A stretch of 64,000 nt of DNA from Symsagittifera roscoffensis (lineage: Eukaryota; Xenacoelomorpha; Acoela; Convolutidae). Each line of letters opens with the position of its first letter. The first letter of the stretch is position 1. A program made the translations under genes and the position numbers. The stretch is taken from the NCBI RefSeq assembly GCF_963678635.1, contig NC_087069.1:35941959-36005958 (forward strand), read 5' to 3'. This document shows positions 29,641 through 41,752 of this stretch, one piece after another. The notes beneath the pieces are model-generated. The model was not told where the DNA came from and did not search any database. It saw only the letters and a program-made list of their open reading frames with translations.

Positions 29641-30690
29641 ACAAACGTGAGTTATTTGTATTCGAAAGTAAAACAAACGAAGAAAATGTTTTCAGGTATA
29701 GAGTTGCCTTATCCTAAAGACAGAAGCTGTTCGCGAACTATAAGGTTATCTCAAACAAAAAAATCACATAAATAAGGAAAAAAAAAGGAAAAAAGCAACT
29801 CCTCGCCAAAACCGCTAGCAAACTCTCCTTTGCTTCTGAGATAATAAACCTAGTAGTTTCCAAAACACTTGGTGATATCTTTAATAAAATTGTGAACAAA
29901 AATTGTTTTCCACATACTCTGAAAGTGGGTAAAGTTAAAGTTGTCCCCTTACATAGAGGAAGCAATCGGTTGGTGTAGAGCAATTGTAGACCAATTTATC
30001 TTCTTCCAGTTTTACAGTAAATTTTTCGAGCAATTCTGCAAAAAGCGCTTCGTGAAGTTTATCAACAAAAACAAAAAAAGATTTGTCAAAAACCATTCCC
30101 TTCTCCTTGCAAATTGCAAAATACCCAATGCCATTAGGCTGAAAGGGCCCAGATCAATGACTCTTGCAACTTTCTGATAGAAAAAAGTTTGCTTGCCATC
30201 AAGGTGTTCTATCAACATGAAACAAGTGAAAACTGGAGTCCCACAAGTGTCAGTTATTGACCAAACTCTTATCCTGATCAATATATATGATCTTATTAAA
30301 ACAGTTCCAAACTCTGAACCTTTTTGTTTGGTAATGATGTAGACTAGACCTTCATAGAGATTCAATTAAAGTTCAAAATTTTATAAACCATCTGACCAAA
30401 ACATCAATTTGAATGGCAGCAAACGAAATAACACTGATTACAGGGAAACCCCAGCTTATATGCGGAGCAAAAAAACTCGCGCAAATGAAATGGAGCAATC
30501 AATTTTTTCAAAAAGTCCAACATTTCAAAGGCCTAGCGTTACTCATTGACAAAAACAATAAATTTTCGGAACAGATCGGCGCAATGTTAAAAACTGCTAT
30601 AAGATTCTTTCAAATTTATACAACATGAAACAATTCTCGATAAAAGATTGTCTCTACAAATTTTTCCATGGAAATAATAAACCTATTTAT
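29640..30690 (+). pseudogene. Decayed non-LTR retrotransposon reverse transcriptase
   Basis: Read across frames, it shows PHTLKVGKVKVVPLHRG, SNCRPIYLLPVL, KFFEQFCKKRFVKFI, and near 30235 TGVPQVSVIDQTLILINIYD followed by SEPF. These are RT motifs of CR1/Jockey-like non-LTR elements (fingers to palm). Many stops and frame changes show an old dead copy. Confidence 0.65.
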
Positions 30691-32099
30691 CAGTAGACTA
30701 TTTTGGTTTGTGCCACTTCAAAAAAAACATGATGATTATTCATTCTGCAACGTTACAGAACGTTTTCGGGCCATCAATTTTTTAGGGGAAAAAATTGAAG
30801 AAAGAAGAATTTTATAGTGAAACGAAATATAAAATGTTTCATTTTTGAGCTACATGCAAAAGAGGTTCTAAGACTTCTATGTAAAGCTATAAATTCTGAT
30901 CATTCAGTGAGTTTTTAATTTTTTTTTGAAAAATTTGAACCAAATATTTATTAGAAGAGACACGACTCAAGTGTCTCTAAACAAAGCAACAATTGAAAAA
31001 AAATAATAACAAAAAAAGAGTATCTGTACGTACGCGTAAACTATTCACTCAGTGGGTAGACTCGAACTTTAAACGAAAATGCTACGGAAAATTATCGATT
31101 TGAATAAATCAGACTTGAGAAAATTTTTGCACTACTTAAGAGACAACTATGTAATTGATTAGGAAATTTTCACAGATATTTTTTGGTCGGAGATATTTTT
31201 TGATGAATCATGCTGCCTGAATCATATGCCTTGAATTTGTGTTTGGGTCATTGCAATATTCTGTTTTTTTTTGGCCACTATAAAATGCTCGAAATTTCAA
31301 TAAATTATAACGTATCATAATGTAAATTTTTTCCGTTGTGGTTACAAACAAATGCTTATCAAAAACTGTTAAGTTCGTTTCGGCACTTTAAACAGGCTAG
31401 TTAGCCGTCAGTGTCTGCTCAAGCTGCTGTTCTTCGAATTTTGAACTATAATGTGTGTTTTTTTTGCGCGCATAGCTTGAAATTTTTATAAATTACGATT
31501 ATCATTTTTTTTCGATTCTGAGACAAAATTGATTAAAAAAAACAGATTGACTGATAAATGCTACAATCACTCACCCGCGTTCACTCACATAAACTACAAA
31601 TGCCTGTCATACAAATCCATACATCTCGATTACGATACTCAGTGAATTGTATAACATTTTATAGAACTTCATACAAGTGAAATTTTCACAATTCAACTAT
31701 CAAATTTTACATACGGTTTTTTGACAAAGATATACATTGTGTTGGCTGAATACTTTTTGCAAAAGCACCTTCGTTGTTCATGACATGATCTCAAAATGCA
31801 GTTTGAATATGAGATTCTTTTAGTGACAATTTGAAAATGAGGTTCTTTTAGAAACAAAACCAGAAGTTCTTAAAAATATTAACCAACAAAAATCCGCGAT
31901 TCGATAGTTCATGGAAAGAAAAATGCTAGAAAAAAATCACTACAAAGAAAAAATGTGCGGAAAATGCTACATAGAGTTGTAACTTAATGAAAATTCAATT
32001 TCATTGAAAAGGCAATACTTGATAACTCAAAACTCGCTTGAAAAAAAAATTGTGGCTAGCTTTTTTGCAAAAAAATACAACTGTTGACTTTTTGATAAT
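30691..32099. other. Intergenic DNA without recognised features
   Basis: A/T-rich. No open frame with family features and no repeats with clear ends were found. Confidence 0.5.
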
Positions 32100-32621
32100 T
32101 GTTGCAATGCAAATGTAGAGTATAGATAGATGTATATAAAACAAGAGTATAGATGCATATAAAACAAGGGTATAATTGCATATCAAAAAAAGCACAGTTG
32201 GCCGAGTATAAATGTGCGAGAGTATAAATGCATATAAAGTTGAACCAAAATGTAACAACCATAAGCACAGTTGGCCGAGCGGCCTAGAGAAAAGTCTCTC
32301 ACGCCGGTCAACAGTGTTCGAGTCCCCCCATATGCAGACCTTAAAACATGTAGACCCGAGGGGCTATAGCCCCATTTGACCGTTTTTTACTGTTTTTTGG
32401 TTCTAATTCGGTTCAGCCTTGATTAAGGCTGACCGCCAAAAAGAGCAATTTGTTGTCTCAAGGACATTACCGACCGGTTCTTGTGGCTAGCTTGCGCCAA
32501 TTTGTAACGAAATAAGTTGAGAATTGAAGTTATATAATGTTATGCTTGACCAAAAATATGATAAATTATTGAGTTTCCGAGTTTCCGAGATTTTTACCAA
32601 TTTACGGAGATTGAGCGCGCA
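32100..32621 (+). repeat. 5' LTR of the old BEL copy
   Basis: 522 bases, TGTTGCAATG to GAGCGCGCA. It has three tandem about 23-base units each with ATATAAAA or a variant (32117-32190), a roughly 70-base partial duplication around AAGCACAGTTGGCC (32192-32275), a tRNA-like block, a perfect palindrome GGGGCTATAGCCCC (32360-32373) and a perfect hairpin at 32413-32432. Confidence 0.9.
32266..32335 (+). promoter_or_regulatory. tRNA-like Pol III promoter block in 5' LTR of old BEL copy
   Basis: A-box-like TTGGCCGAGCGG (32271-32282) and B box GTTCGAGTCC (32316-32325), with a hairpin (AGAG...CTCT) between them at the anticodon-arm position. T6 runs follow at about 32384-32398. The matching block in the 3' LTR is 41357-41425, where the B box is GGGTTCGAGTCCC. 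Confidence 0.6.
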
Positions 32622-32626
32622 TATTT

Positions 32627-32645
32627 TGGCACCCAACGTGGGGCC
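32627..32645 (+). other. Primer-binding site of old BEL copy
   Basis: TGGCACCCAACGTGGGGCC, five bases after the LTR. It begins TGG like other tRNA-primed sites but differs from that of the young copy after the first bases. Confidence 0.75.
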
Positions 32646-32689
32646 ACATTGGACAGGCGAGCCTTTGGACCAGCAAATTTTCTCACCAA

Positions 32690-33200
32690 CCAGAAGATGT
32701 TCACGTGAAGACACTTTTAGAAAAGGCAATCAGTGAGTTGGAGGATAGATTAGGCATTTTTTGTGGCTCAGATGTTGATGAAAAGGACATAGATTCTGAT
32801 ATATTTCCTAAATTGTGACACTACTCTCTTTCATTGGGCTGTCTGAGCGTTTCAACATATACTATACTGTGACCAGTCGTTCTCGAGAACCAAGGACGTG
32901 CATCTGTTTTGGCGCTTCTATTCAAGATTACAAGAGACTTCATATCTTGCTTGCAGAAAACCTTCCAATTTTGCACTCTGTGATCCAACTAAAAATTCGC
33001 TGCTCACATTTCCAGAGATCAAATTTCACGAAGCACACGAAGCAGGGAAACAGCGCAGAAGCTAAGAAGGGATTTGAGGAGATACTTTTGTATGAAGGTC
33101 TAGACGCTAAGACGAAGGCATTGGTTTCGAAACAACTCGGGTGGCTTCACGAAACTGAGGAAGAGTTTGGAACAGAGGTGAAAGCAAAAGTGAGTGCAGT
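32690..33200 (+). pseudogene. Captured UTX/KDM6A-like TPR region inside the BEL leader
   Basis: Read across three frames, this block follows the TPR region of the histone H3K27 demethylase UTX/KDM6A in the right order: KTLLEKAISELEDRL (from 32705), ILYCDQSFSRTKDVHL (32859-32906), NFALCDPTKNSLL then PEIKFHEAH (about 32967-33038), AKKGFEEILLYEGLDAKTKA and KQLGWLHETEEEFG (33061-33171). Frameshifts and a stop (32816) separate the parts. It begins about 50 bases after the primer-binding site and ends near a GTGAGT at 33190, where similarity to the young BEL copy resumes soon after. The young copy has unrelated repeats here. I compared with the family from memory, so the match needs a database search. 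The most likely reading is host sequence taken up by the retroelement. Confidence 0.65.
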
Positions 33201-33949
33201 GGGTCAGACTCCGGAGAGTGAAAGTTTTGACGACCCGAAACCGGTGATCGCCCAAATCTCCAAAACTGTAAGAAGGTTCCAAAATTTTAAAAACTCTCCA
33301 TTCGTGCTTTAAATTTATACACGATGTCATATAAGCTAGAAATTTTCCCGCAAGCTAGAACCCGGTAATTTTCTCAATACCCAAAACTTTTGGACAGTTC
33401 CGTTGCACTAAAATGTCTTAGAGTCGTTACATAGACAAACTGACTTGAAATTTTTTCTCGATACTTAAAATTTTTGGATATATGTGATTGGAATATTAAT
33501 CAGTGAAATCGGAACATAGACAAGAGGTACTGGACTAGTTTTTTGGATTGGTTTATGACTCGAACCTGCTGAACAAAATTTTCTGAAAAATTTTGTGAAA
33601 AAAGAAAAAAAATTGCCAAAAAGTCCTTTAAACGTCCCCAGAACTCGGCGAAACTGTGCTGTAAGATGACACCAACCTTATGTTAAGCGGTCTGGTAGCA
33701 AAAAATTAGGCAAATTAAGGTGAGTTTTTTTCATCCTCACATTTCTTCCGCATGTGTTGTTGGAACTTAACCAATTTGCCTGATCCCCCACCCACCATTG
33801 GTGAAACTGAAAGCCAGTTCGCTTCAATTAAAACAAAGCCGTTTCAGCCCGTCCGATTATTGACTTCGTTGCGTGACACTAAGGTTAAGTGGTCAGGTAC
33901 GGTGATATTAAGTGGGTTAAGTCGAATTCTGTCATCCTCAGGTTTACTC

Positions 33950-34606
33950 TGGTCCCCTAAGTGTATGGTATTCATTCTAGGAGCTAGTTCCTTGGATCAC
34001 GCGCTCCGAAAACTTCCCGCTCCGTCCCAGACGCGTGTCAAAGATACTTGCTTTACAAAGCCAGGTTTAAGTTTGAACTTTAACGCTAGGGACTCTCAGA
34101 AAACAATACAGTACTACCTTCATCACTACTTGTCGCACCGTAACTACCTTGTAATTTGGCACGACGCCATTAAAAACTCGATAAGTAGACACCGCAGCAA
34201 CAATAACCGCAAGCTGAGTAGTGAGCAACTTGTCAATTTGTTATTAAGGTGTAAGAAAACAGTTGTGCGATCGTATACTGTAGACCGAACGGAACCGAGG
34301 ATATAGAGGAAAGTTTAAGTTCAACAGGTATTCTCGTTCTGATCGTCGTTACAGACTTTATCTCTAAGCGTAAGGCTAAGGACCAGGTACTAATTGAGAA
34401 GTACAAAGAGCTTCACCAGCCTTCTTCCCTTGAGTTAAGGACTCTCCTCCTTCTAAGGCGTTATAGCGCTAATTTTAACATCCTTAAGACACGTAAGAAG
34501 CGGAACCACTTACCCCTCAAAGCTCGGAAAGCTAGAAAAAACAGGCTTCAGGCAGAAGCTTTGAGACGTCAAGTTCCCCCATCGTGTAAGCTTTTGTTGA
34601 TTTATT
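33950..34606 (+). pseudogene. Broken accessory ORF of old BEL copy (possible SGNH/GDSL-like)
   Basis: Matches the 245-codon ORF at 12406-13143 from SPKCMVFILGASSLDHALRKLP onward. It is intact to about 34247, then a frameshift replaces the LLRYRTNICAIVYC part. Homology goes on in another frame to KLLLIY (34606). An open frame reaches upstream to 33752 with residues unlike the young copy, suggesting that the true upstream part is not there or is joined by splicing. Confidence 0.6.
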
Positions 34607-34701
34607 AATGCATTTTTAATTACGTACCAAAACAGTATCTCGTTTTATTGATTGTTTTCTATAAGTGAGCATCCGTAGAACTTGGTCAATTTGTGAAAAA
34701 C

Positions 34702-37240
34702 ATGGATGAAAAAATCCAAATTAAGTTACGCAAGTTATTCGAAGCCTGTCTAAATCTAGAAAATGAGCTGCTTAAAGGTCACTCATTTTTACTTGAGTAC
34801 ATTGAGAACAATAGTCGCACCACAAAAATTGATAATGCTGTTTACAAATGTAAAATTGCGTTGGAAAAAGCTGTCGACGTCAATGAGCAATTATTTAGGT
34901 TAGCGGGAAAAACGGAAAACCCTGAAAAAATTATTGCTCAGCAAGATCTTTGGCTTAAGAAAGTAACCGAAATGAAAAGTAACCGAAATGAAAAGATTAC
35001 GAGAAAGTAATGCATAAAGCTCAAAGTTACAAGATGAGCCTTGAACCTTCGTCATTTCTAGCAGCCGGCATCACAGGGAGCAAGGGATCTTTACAACAAA
35101 CTAGGTCTGAGACATCCTCACGCTCACAAAAAACAAGGGATTCAGAAGCACGAGAATCTGAAAACAGGTCTAAGGTCTCTAATAAAGCTAAGGATAGTAG
35201 AAAGCTTGGCTCACATAAGTCTGATAAATTTGCTTCGCACTATGTCATCAAGTGAGAAACAGCATGAAATATCTTTAGTAAAACGACGCCATGAGGAGCT
35301 GGAAAGGCAGTATCAAGCATCTTTCAGACATAAAAAGCAAGAGAACCGTCTTAAAATCGAACAAAGTCAGCTGGAACTAGAGCAATTGGCTAAAAGTTAT
35401 AAAAAGCAACTAATTGAAATGGAACTGAAAGCGTTTGAACTTGAGGACAGTTCACCTGAGGTTAGCGAGAAGGTAGCGGAAAGTAACTCGACAGGAGTAA
35501 GTCAACCTATTTCAAAAGTAGCAACCGATCGAACTAATGATTGGGTAGACTCGTTTAGTTCACAGGCACCTCCTGACGTTGTTAGTGCGCCAGGTTTGCT
35601 AGCCTTCACTCCTGTACCCATTTCGTCAGGACCGACGACTTCCGCCAACCTCGCTCATGCAATTTACACCAGTAATAGTCATAACCATGACCACACAGCA
35701 TTGAGTGACCCTGGAATTCATAGATATGGACATCGGGCTATGCCTCAATTTGGCAGTGCAAGCCTTTTGCCATTGCAAGCTTCTGTTCCATTCCCAGTTA
35801 ACAATATGCATTCTTGTGCATACGTGTTTCCACCACCGTCTGCTGTTCCTTTACAGACCATGAGTTCAAACATAACTAATGGTAGTTTTGCCATCGCGCA
35901 ACCGGAAACATTACCTGTCCCAATGTTACCGGCACAACCCGGTTCTGGTTTTGTTTCTTTGTCACCTGCATTTGCTGGTGGTGGCTTCTCATCTTCTGGA
36001 GTAAACCCAACGCCGGTTTTCTTTTCGGCACCTAATTGCCATGCAGCACCAGTCCAGACGCAACATAATTTTCCCTTTGTTCCGCATACTGTGTCACTTA
36101 ATATCAACGATTACTACACAAGTGATGCAAAATTATGGCGATTGGCAGCTACAACTCCAATCGTCAAACCTGCTCAGTGTTGTAATGCTGGAAACATTTT
36201 TTCTAATGTGACAACTGTTGTCCCATCGTGTAACACCGCCGCTCCGTATACTAGTGGTGGGACTGTGTATTTTAATACTCCCCCAGTTAATCCACAACAT
36301 GTTCCGCATTTTGTCAATCAAACCAATACTGGTTATCAGCCAGTCAACGAAGACTAAGCACCGTCTTCCGCTTATCCAAACCAAGGTTGTTCATCGGATC
36401 GACCTCTCTCTGCTCGTGAATTGGAGGAATTATTGATGCATAGCCGCAAAGATCATCTTCCTGAATGGAAGTTAGCCCAGTTTGACAGCAACCCGTTAAA
36501 CTGGCACGAATGGTTTGGTCAGTTTAAGTCCACCGTTGATTCCACTGTTTTCACCGATGATACGAAACTGATATACTTAGAAACGCTCGTCACAGGCAAA
36601 GCAAAAACCGCAATTGCAGAGTTTAGTTATAGTGGCGTTATGTTCAAGGATGCACTGGCCGCCTTGCAACGGAAGTTTGGGCAACCACATGCCATTGTTG
36701 GTGCGCATCTTGATAAGCTGAATACTTTTCCTCCACTTAAGATGCACAATTCGGAAAATATCCTTAGTTTCTCCTCTGCTATATCTGGCCTCGTAGCAGT
36801 TTTCAAATCATTGTCTTTCAACGATGATCTAAAGAGTTAAACCAAGCTGTTAAACCAAGCTGTTAGTAAACTTCCGCCTAACCTCAAGGAGGCTTGGTCA
36901 ATGCATACTGTTAGACATAATTGGCAGCAACCAACACTCTTAGACTTTAATAACTGGTTGAAAGAAAAGGCCGAGGGGCATGAGAGATTACGTTTACTCA
37001 ACTCTAAGGCACAAAACGAGGAACCAGTTAAACCAAAAACAACCAAAGTTTTTGCAGCCAATAGCCAGGTAACTAGTAAGGCTCAGGATAAGTCTAAGTT
37101 TCCGCCGTGCGTTTTTTTTGTAAGGGTAGTCATGCATTGTGGAATTGTGCTGTTTTTAAGGAAAAGAATTCTACTGAGCGAGCAAAATACGTAGCTGAAC
37201 AGAAACTTTGCTTCGCTTGCCTCAATGGCAATCATAGTTT
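34702..37240 (+). pseudogene. Broken gag of old BEL copy
   Basis: Starts MDEKIQIKLRKLFEACLN and follows the young gag throughout. Breaks: a duplicated KVTEMKSNRNEK stretch and frame change near 34970-35010, a further shift near 35240, a stop after QPVNED (36355-36357), a stop near 36838 with a short duplication, and a shift near 37110. The first zinc knuckle is altered and one cysteine of the second is glycine (SFRQG). Confidence 0.85.
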
Positions 37241-40200
37241 CCGGCAAGGGTCAAAAGCGAAAAAGTGCCCAAAGCCAGAGTGTGATGGTACACATAATGT
37301 CTTGCTCCATGGAGCCGAAAGAATTTTTCCTCGGAAGGAAAATTCAAATGTCTCGAATAAGGCTGGAACAAACAAATCCAAGGAGAATACAAACACTTCC
37401 ACCCATGCCGCTGTTAGTGATGTACATTACATTAAATCTTGTTAAGGGTTGTTGCCAATTGCAACACTTGGTGTATCCTCGGATGTAACCAGTCTCCTGA
37501 CGTTGGTTCTTGTGATAGTGCATCGACTCACTCCTGGGTGTCTTCGTCACTAGTAAACCGTCTCGGCCTAGTAGGGGAGCCCGTTAACTTGTCAATTAGT
37601 GGTTTCAATTCAACCACCGTTGTTGAGACTCAGAGGGTCAAGTTTACGGTTTCCTCCGAGCCGAATAATAGTGATTTTGTATTTTCTCTCTGTGCATATG
37701 TTAAAGACAAAATTCGGATTGGTTCCGAATTAATCAAAACTGCTGATTTGCAGAATAAACATCCACAATTAGCACCTATTAAGCCCACTCAATATACTAA
37801 TGAGGACGTTGAAGTTATTATCGGACAAGACTACTACCACGCCGTTAGACCCATTGAGTTCATCTTGGGAGATGATAAAAACTCACCGTGTTCCATTCGC
37901 CTACCGATAGGTTGGGTCATAAGTGGTCCGTTGCCGCCGTCCGTTAACTCTACTTCTTCGTGTATCAAGTGTGTTGTTGAAGATTTTTCTCTGACCGACC
38001 AGATAAAATCCTGGTACGAGTTGGAATCGTATGGTGCTTTCAAACAAGTCGATGCCCGTTCCGCCGCGGATAAACATGCTTTATCCATCCTAAATTCTGA
38101 AACCGTTCACAATGGCGAAAGATACATTGTGCCTATGCTTTGGATTGATAGTAATGTCAGTCTACCAAACAACTATTACTCGTCACTCGCCCAATTTAAA
38201 ACATTGGAGAGAAGGTTCAGTAAAGACCCTGAGCTGCGCGAAAGATACGCAGAAACAATTAGAGAGGACATTAGAAAGGCTATGTCGTTACCGTCGAACC
38301 GCATGATCCACGTAAGCGTTCCAATCGCGAGTGGTATCTTCCTCACCATCCCGTCGTAAATCCGAATTAGCCGGGTAAGGTGCGCCGAGTTCTTAATGGG
38401 GCTTCTAAGTTTCACGGCACATCCTTAAATAAGTCCTTATTGGGGGTTCCGGACCTAATCCAAATTTTAATTTTTGTACTTTTGCGATTCCGTCAACACA
38501 AGTACGCCGTCTCCGCGGATATAGAGGGTATGTTCCTCCAGGCAGGATTCCTTGCCTGCGATCAAATTTCGCTCTTTTTTGTGGCGGGAGGATACCACTT
38601 CCGATGTGGTAGTTCATTAGTACACTCGCCATATATTCGGCGCACGGGATTCGCCTACGTGCGCCAATTTCGCGTTGCGAAAAACAGCAACTGATAATAT
38701 GTCCACATACCCTGAGGCCGCCTCAGTCGTAAATGAAAAGTTTTACATGGACGATTACTTGGATTCATTCGAGAACGTTACCCATGCAATTAAAATTAGT
38801 CGCGATTTGGTTTCCTTACTAAAATTGGGAGGATTTCATTTGACTAAATTTGTCAGTAATGCTGATGAAATCGCTTCAGCAATGAACCCCGAGGAATCCG
38901 AAACCTCGACTTCACCCATCAAGGAAATATGTAACGGTGCCGAACAATCATCACACGTCTTAGGTCTTAAGTGGGACCATGTGAAAGACACATTGGTTGT
39001 TAGCAGAGGCGTGGATCGTCCTCTCGATAAAGCAATAACTCAACGAATCGTCATGAGTTTCGTCTCTTCTGTGTTTGACCCTGTTGGGTTAGTAGCTCCA
39101 TACACAGTTAGGGCCCGTCTTTTACTTAGAGATATTTGGAAAATCAGTGGTCAAAGCTGGGGCTACAAATTGCCAGAAGACATAAGAGATAACTTTCTCG
39201 AGTGGCAATCCGATCTCCCTCTCTTAGGGCAATTGACTATTCCTCGTTGTTACTTCACAGAGCCTGTTGATCAAATTGAGCTCCACATGTTCGATGTTCG
39301 GTGATAGCTCGCAGGACGTTTTCTGTGCGGTTGGATTTTTGCGTGCGGAACTCTCGAGCTCGCACAAAACTCAAATATCCTTCATCTTTGGTAAAACTCG
39401 CGTTGCGCCCATGAAAGCGCTATCTATACCGAAGCTAGAGCTTCAAGCTGCTCTGCTCACCACACGACTAAAAGATGATATACTGACCGCCCTTACCGTC
39501 TCTATTAATCATGTCTACATGTGAACAGATAGTACAACAGTTTTGCAGTGGCTAAACTCCACTGAAAAATTACCTGTATTCGTCGCTAATCGTGTCGGCG
39601 GAATCCTCGAATCGACCACTACTGATGAGTGGCACCATGTTCTAATTGGCGATAATCCAGCTGATACCGGTGCGCGGGGAATTTCTTTGGAAGCCCTCAA
39701 AGATAGCAGCTGGGTTATTGGTCCGAGCATTGTCAGGACTACTGATTGGCTGTTTATACCCCACGAATGTGTAATCAAAAAAATTCGTTTGAAGGGTCCT
39801 TCTTGTGATGTTGATAATTGCTTGGAGACATCATCTTCCTTCGTCACTTGGGAAAGATTCAGTTCCTTTACGAGATATAAACGAGTAGTCGCTTTTTTGT
39901 TGAGGATGCTGTATTCACATAAGCATTTTCGTGGTAAAGATTTACGAATCACCGACCCCACTGAACTTGATATTGCAGAAATCAAACTGATTCATCTTGC
40001 TCAGATAGAATCCTTCCCCGTTGAGTTGAAAACACTCACCGCTGGCAATTTTATTAAGAATAGTAGTAAAATTGCCACATACTCGCCAATTATCGGTCTC
40101 GCTGGTATCATTCGTTCCACCGGACGGATTGTGCGCTTAGTGAATGCCGACTTTGATACTAAACACCCAATTTGAATCGACGCCCGACATATCTTAGTTC

Positions 40201-41262
40201 GTTAGTTGGAACGCAGCCTCCACCATAAACATTTTCATCAAGGATTAGATTACATGCGCTCCGTTTTAAATATGAAATATGCAATATTTGGGTTGCGTCG
40301 ACTACTTCGGTCTATCGAAAATCAATGTGTAAGATGCCGTAAACGCAAAGCAAGCGCCATCCAGCCAATTATGTCCGATTTACCTGTCGAACGTCTCGGA
40401 TACAAGCAACCACCCTTCAATCATACGGGTGTGGAATACTTTGGACCGCTTTACGTTCCGGTTCGCAGAAGCACTGAAAAAAATTGGGGATTTGTTTTTA
40501 CTTGCCTCACCACCAGGGCTGTACACCTTGAGATTGTACCATCTCTGGACCCCAGTGCTTGTGTCATGGGCATTGAACGGTTCATTGCGCGTCGTGGTAC
40601 GCCAAGCACAATCTGGTCGGATAACGGCACGAACTTCGTTGGTGCGGAAAAGGAATTACTTGCTGGAATGGCATGGCTCCGACCATTTTTGCACGCAAAG
40701 GTGTTACTTGGAAATTTAAATCGCCAGGCGCACCCCATCATGGCGGCTGTACAATAACCTAGGCAGTAGGCGTGTCACTGAAGAGGTGTTAGGAACAACA
40801 CTCTGCTTAGTTGAGCAGGCTTTGAATTCGAGGCCATTTACTCCCGTTGGTACTGATTCGCGTGAGTTAGAAGCGTTAACCCCAAACCACTTTTGGCTTG
40901 GTTAATATGCCACAAGCTTTCCTTCGCTTTTACCTGGGGAGCACTTGGATCACAAGAAAAGGTACGTGCGAGCGCAGTCATATGCTAACGCGATTTGGTC
41001 TCGCTGGCTTCGAGAATATGTTCCCTCGCTGAATAAACGCGTCAAGTGGCACACTCATTCTGACTTCACTCTTAAAACAGGCGATCTCGTGTGGTTGATT
41101 GAGCCAGGCAGTCCGCGTGGGTACTACCCTCTCGCCCGAATTGTCAAGCTAAACTACGGACAGGACGGTTGCGCTCGATCCGCCCTTGTTAAGACCGCAA
41201 CCCGTGAAGTCACTCGGCCGACCGTTAAGCTCGCTCCGGTTCTTCCTTCTTCAGGGGGGGGG
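37240..41262 (+). pseudogene. Broken pol of old BEL copy
   Basis: Continues from gag without a frame change at the junction (A5 instead of the A7 of the young copy). Recognisable parts: CDSASTHSWVS protease motif, RT with FYMDDYLDSF (near 38745), RNase H region, HHCC zinc finger and integrase SDNGTNF (near 40618), and a DUF5641-like end. More than eight stops or frameshifts, and a deletion in the integrase near 40740 that removes the catalytic glutamate region. Confidence 0.88.
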
Positions 41263-41269
41263 AAGAGGA
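41253..41269 (+). other. Polypurine tract of old BEL copy
   Basis: AGGGGGGGGGAAGAGGA directly before the 3' LTR. Confidence 0.7.
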
Positions 41270-41752
41270 TGTTGCAATGCAAATGTAGAGTATAGATGCA
41301 TATAAAACAAGAGTATAGATGCATATAAAACAAGAGTATAATTGCATATAAAATAAGCACAGTTGGCCGAGCGGCCTAGAGACAAGTCTCTCACGCCGGT
41401 CAACTGGGTTCGAGTCCCCCCATATGCAGACCTTAAAACATGTAGAACCGAGGGGCTATAGCCCCATTTGACCGTTTTTTACTGTTTTTTGGTTCTAATT
41501 TGGTTCAGCCTTGATTAAGACTGACCGTCAAAAAGAGCAATTTGTCTCAAGGACATTACCGACCGGTTCTTGTGGCTAGCTTGCGCCGATTTGTACCGAA
41601 ACAAGTTGAGAATTGAAGTTATATGATGTTATGCTTGACCAAAAATATGATAAATTATTGAGTTTCTGAGAGTTTTTGCCGATAAATACTCTTTATAATT
41701 CAAAGCATTCGACTTCATAGTTTTTTACCAACTTACGGAGATTGAGCGAGCA
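41270..41752 (+). repeat. 3' LTR of the old BEL copy
   Basis: 483 bases, TGTTGCAATG to GAGCGAGCA. It lacks the duplication seen in the 5' LTR and has about 45 extra bases near its end (GATAAATACTCTTTATAATT). The differences show considerable age. Confidence 0.9.
41357..41425 (+). promoter_or_regulatory. tRNA-like Pol III promoter block in 3' LTR of old BEL copy
   Basis: TTGGCCGAGCGG at 41363-41374 and GGGTTCGAGTCCC at 41406-41418. Between them AGAGAC/GTCTCT can pair around AA. Both boxes survive in a copy whose proteins are dead. Confidence 0.6.

Larger units (their letters stand above)
32100..41752 (+). mobile_element. BEL/Pao LTR retrotransposon, old broken copy with captured host-like sequence
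   Basis: Same family as 5216-14940, on the plus strand. LTRs at 32100-32621 and 41270-41752 are diverged and differ by insertions. The order is LTR, primer-binding site, UTX-like block, accessory ORF, gag, pol, purine tract, LTR, with many stops and frameshifts. A possible target duplicate ATAAT (32095-32099) recurs at 41751-41755 if the LTR end is shifted by a base or two, so it is uncertain. Confidence 0.92.

Noticed and set aside
32815-33312. A single intact 165-codon gene in the old BEL leader
   Set aside because: Only its second half matches the UTX-like reading. The first half matches in other frames, so the long open frame is accidental within a decayed block.
33752-33949. Upstream part of the accessory ORF in the old copy as true N-terminus
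   Set aside because: It shares no residues with the young copy's N-terminus. The common part starts at SPKCMVF in both.
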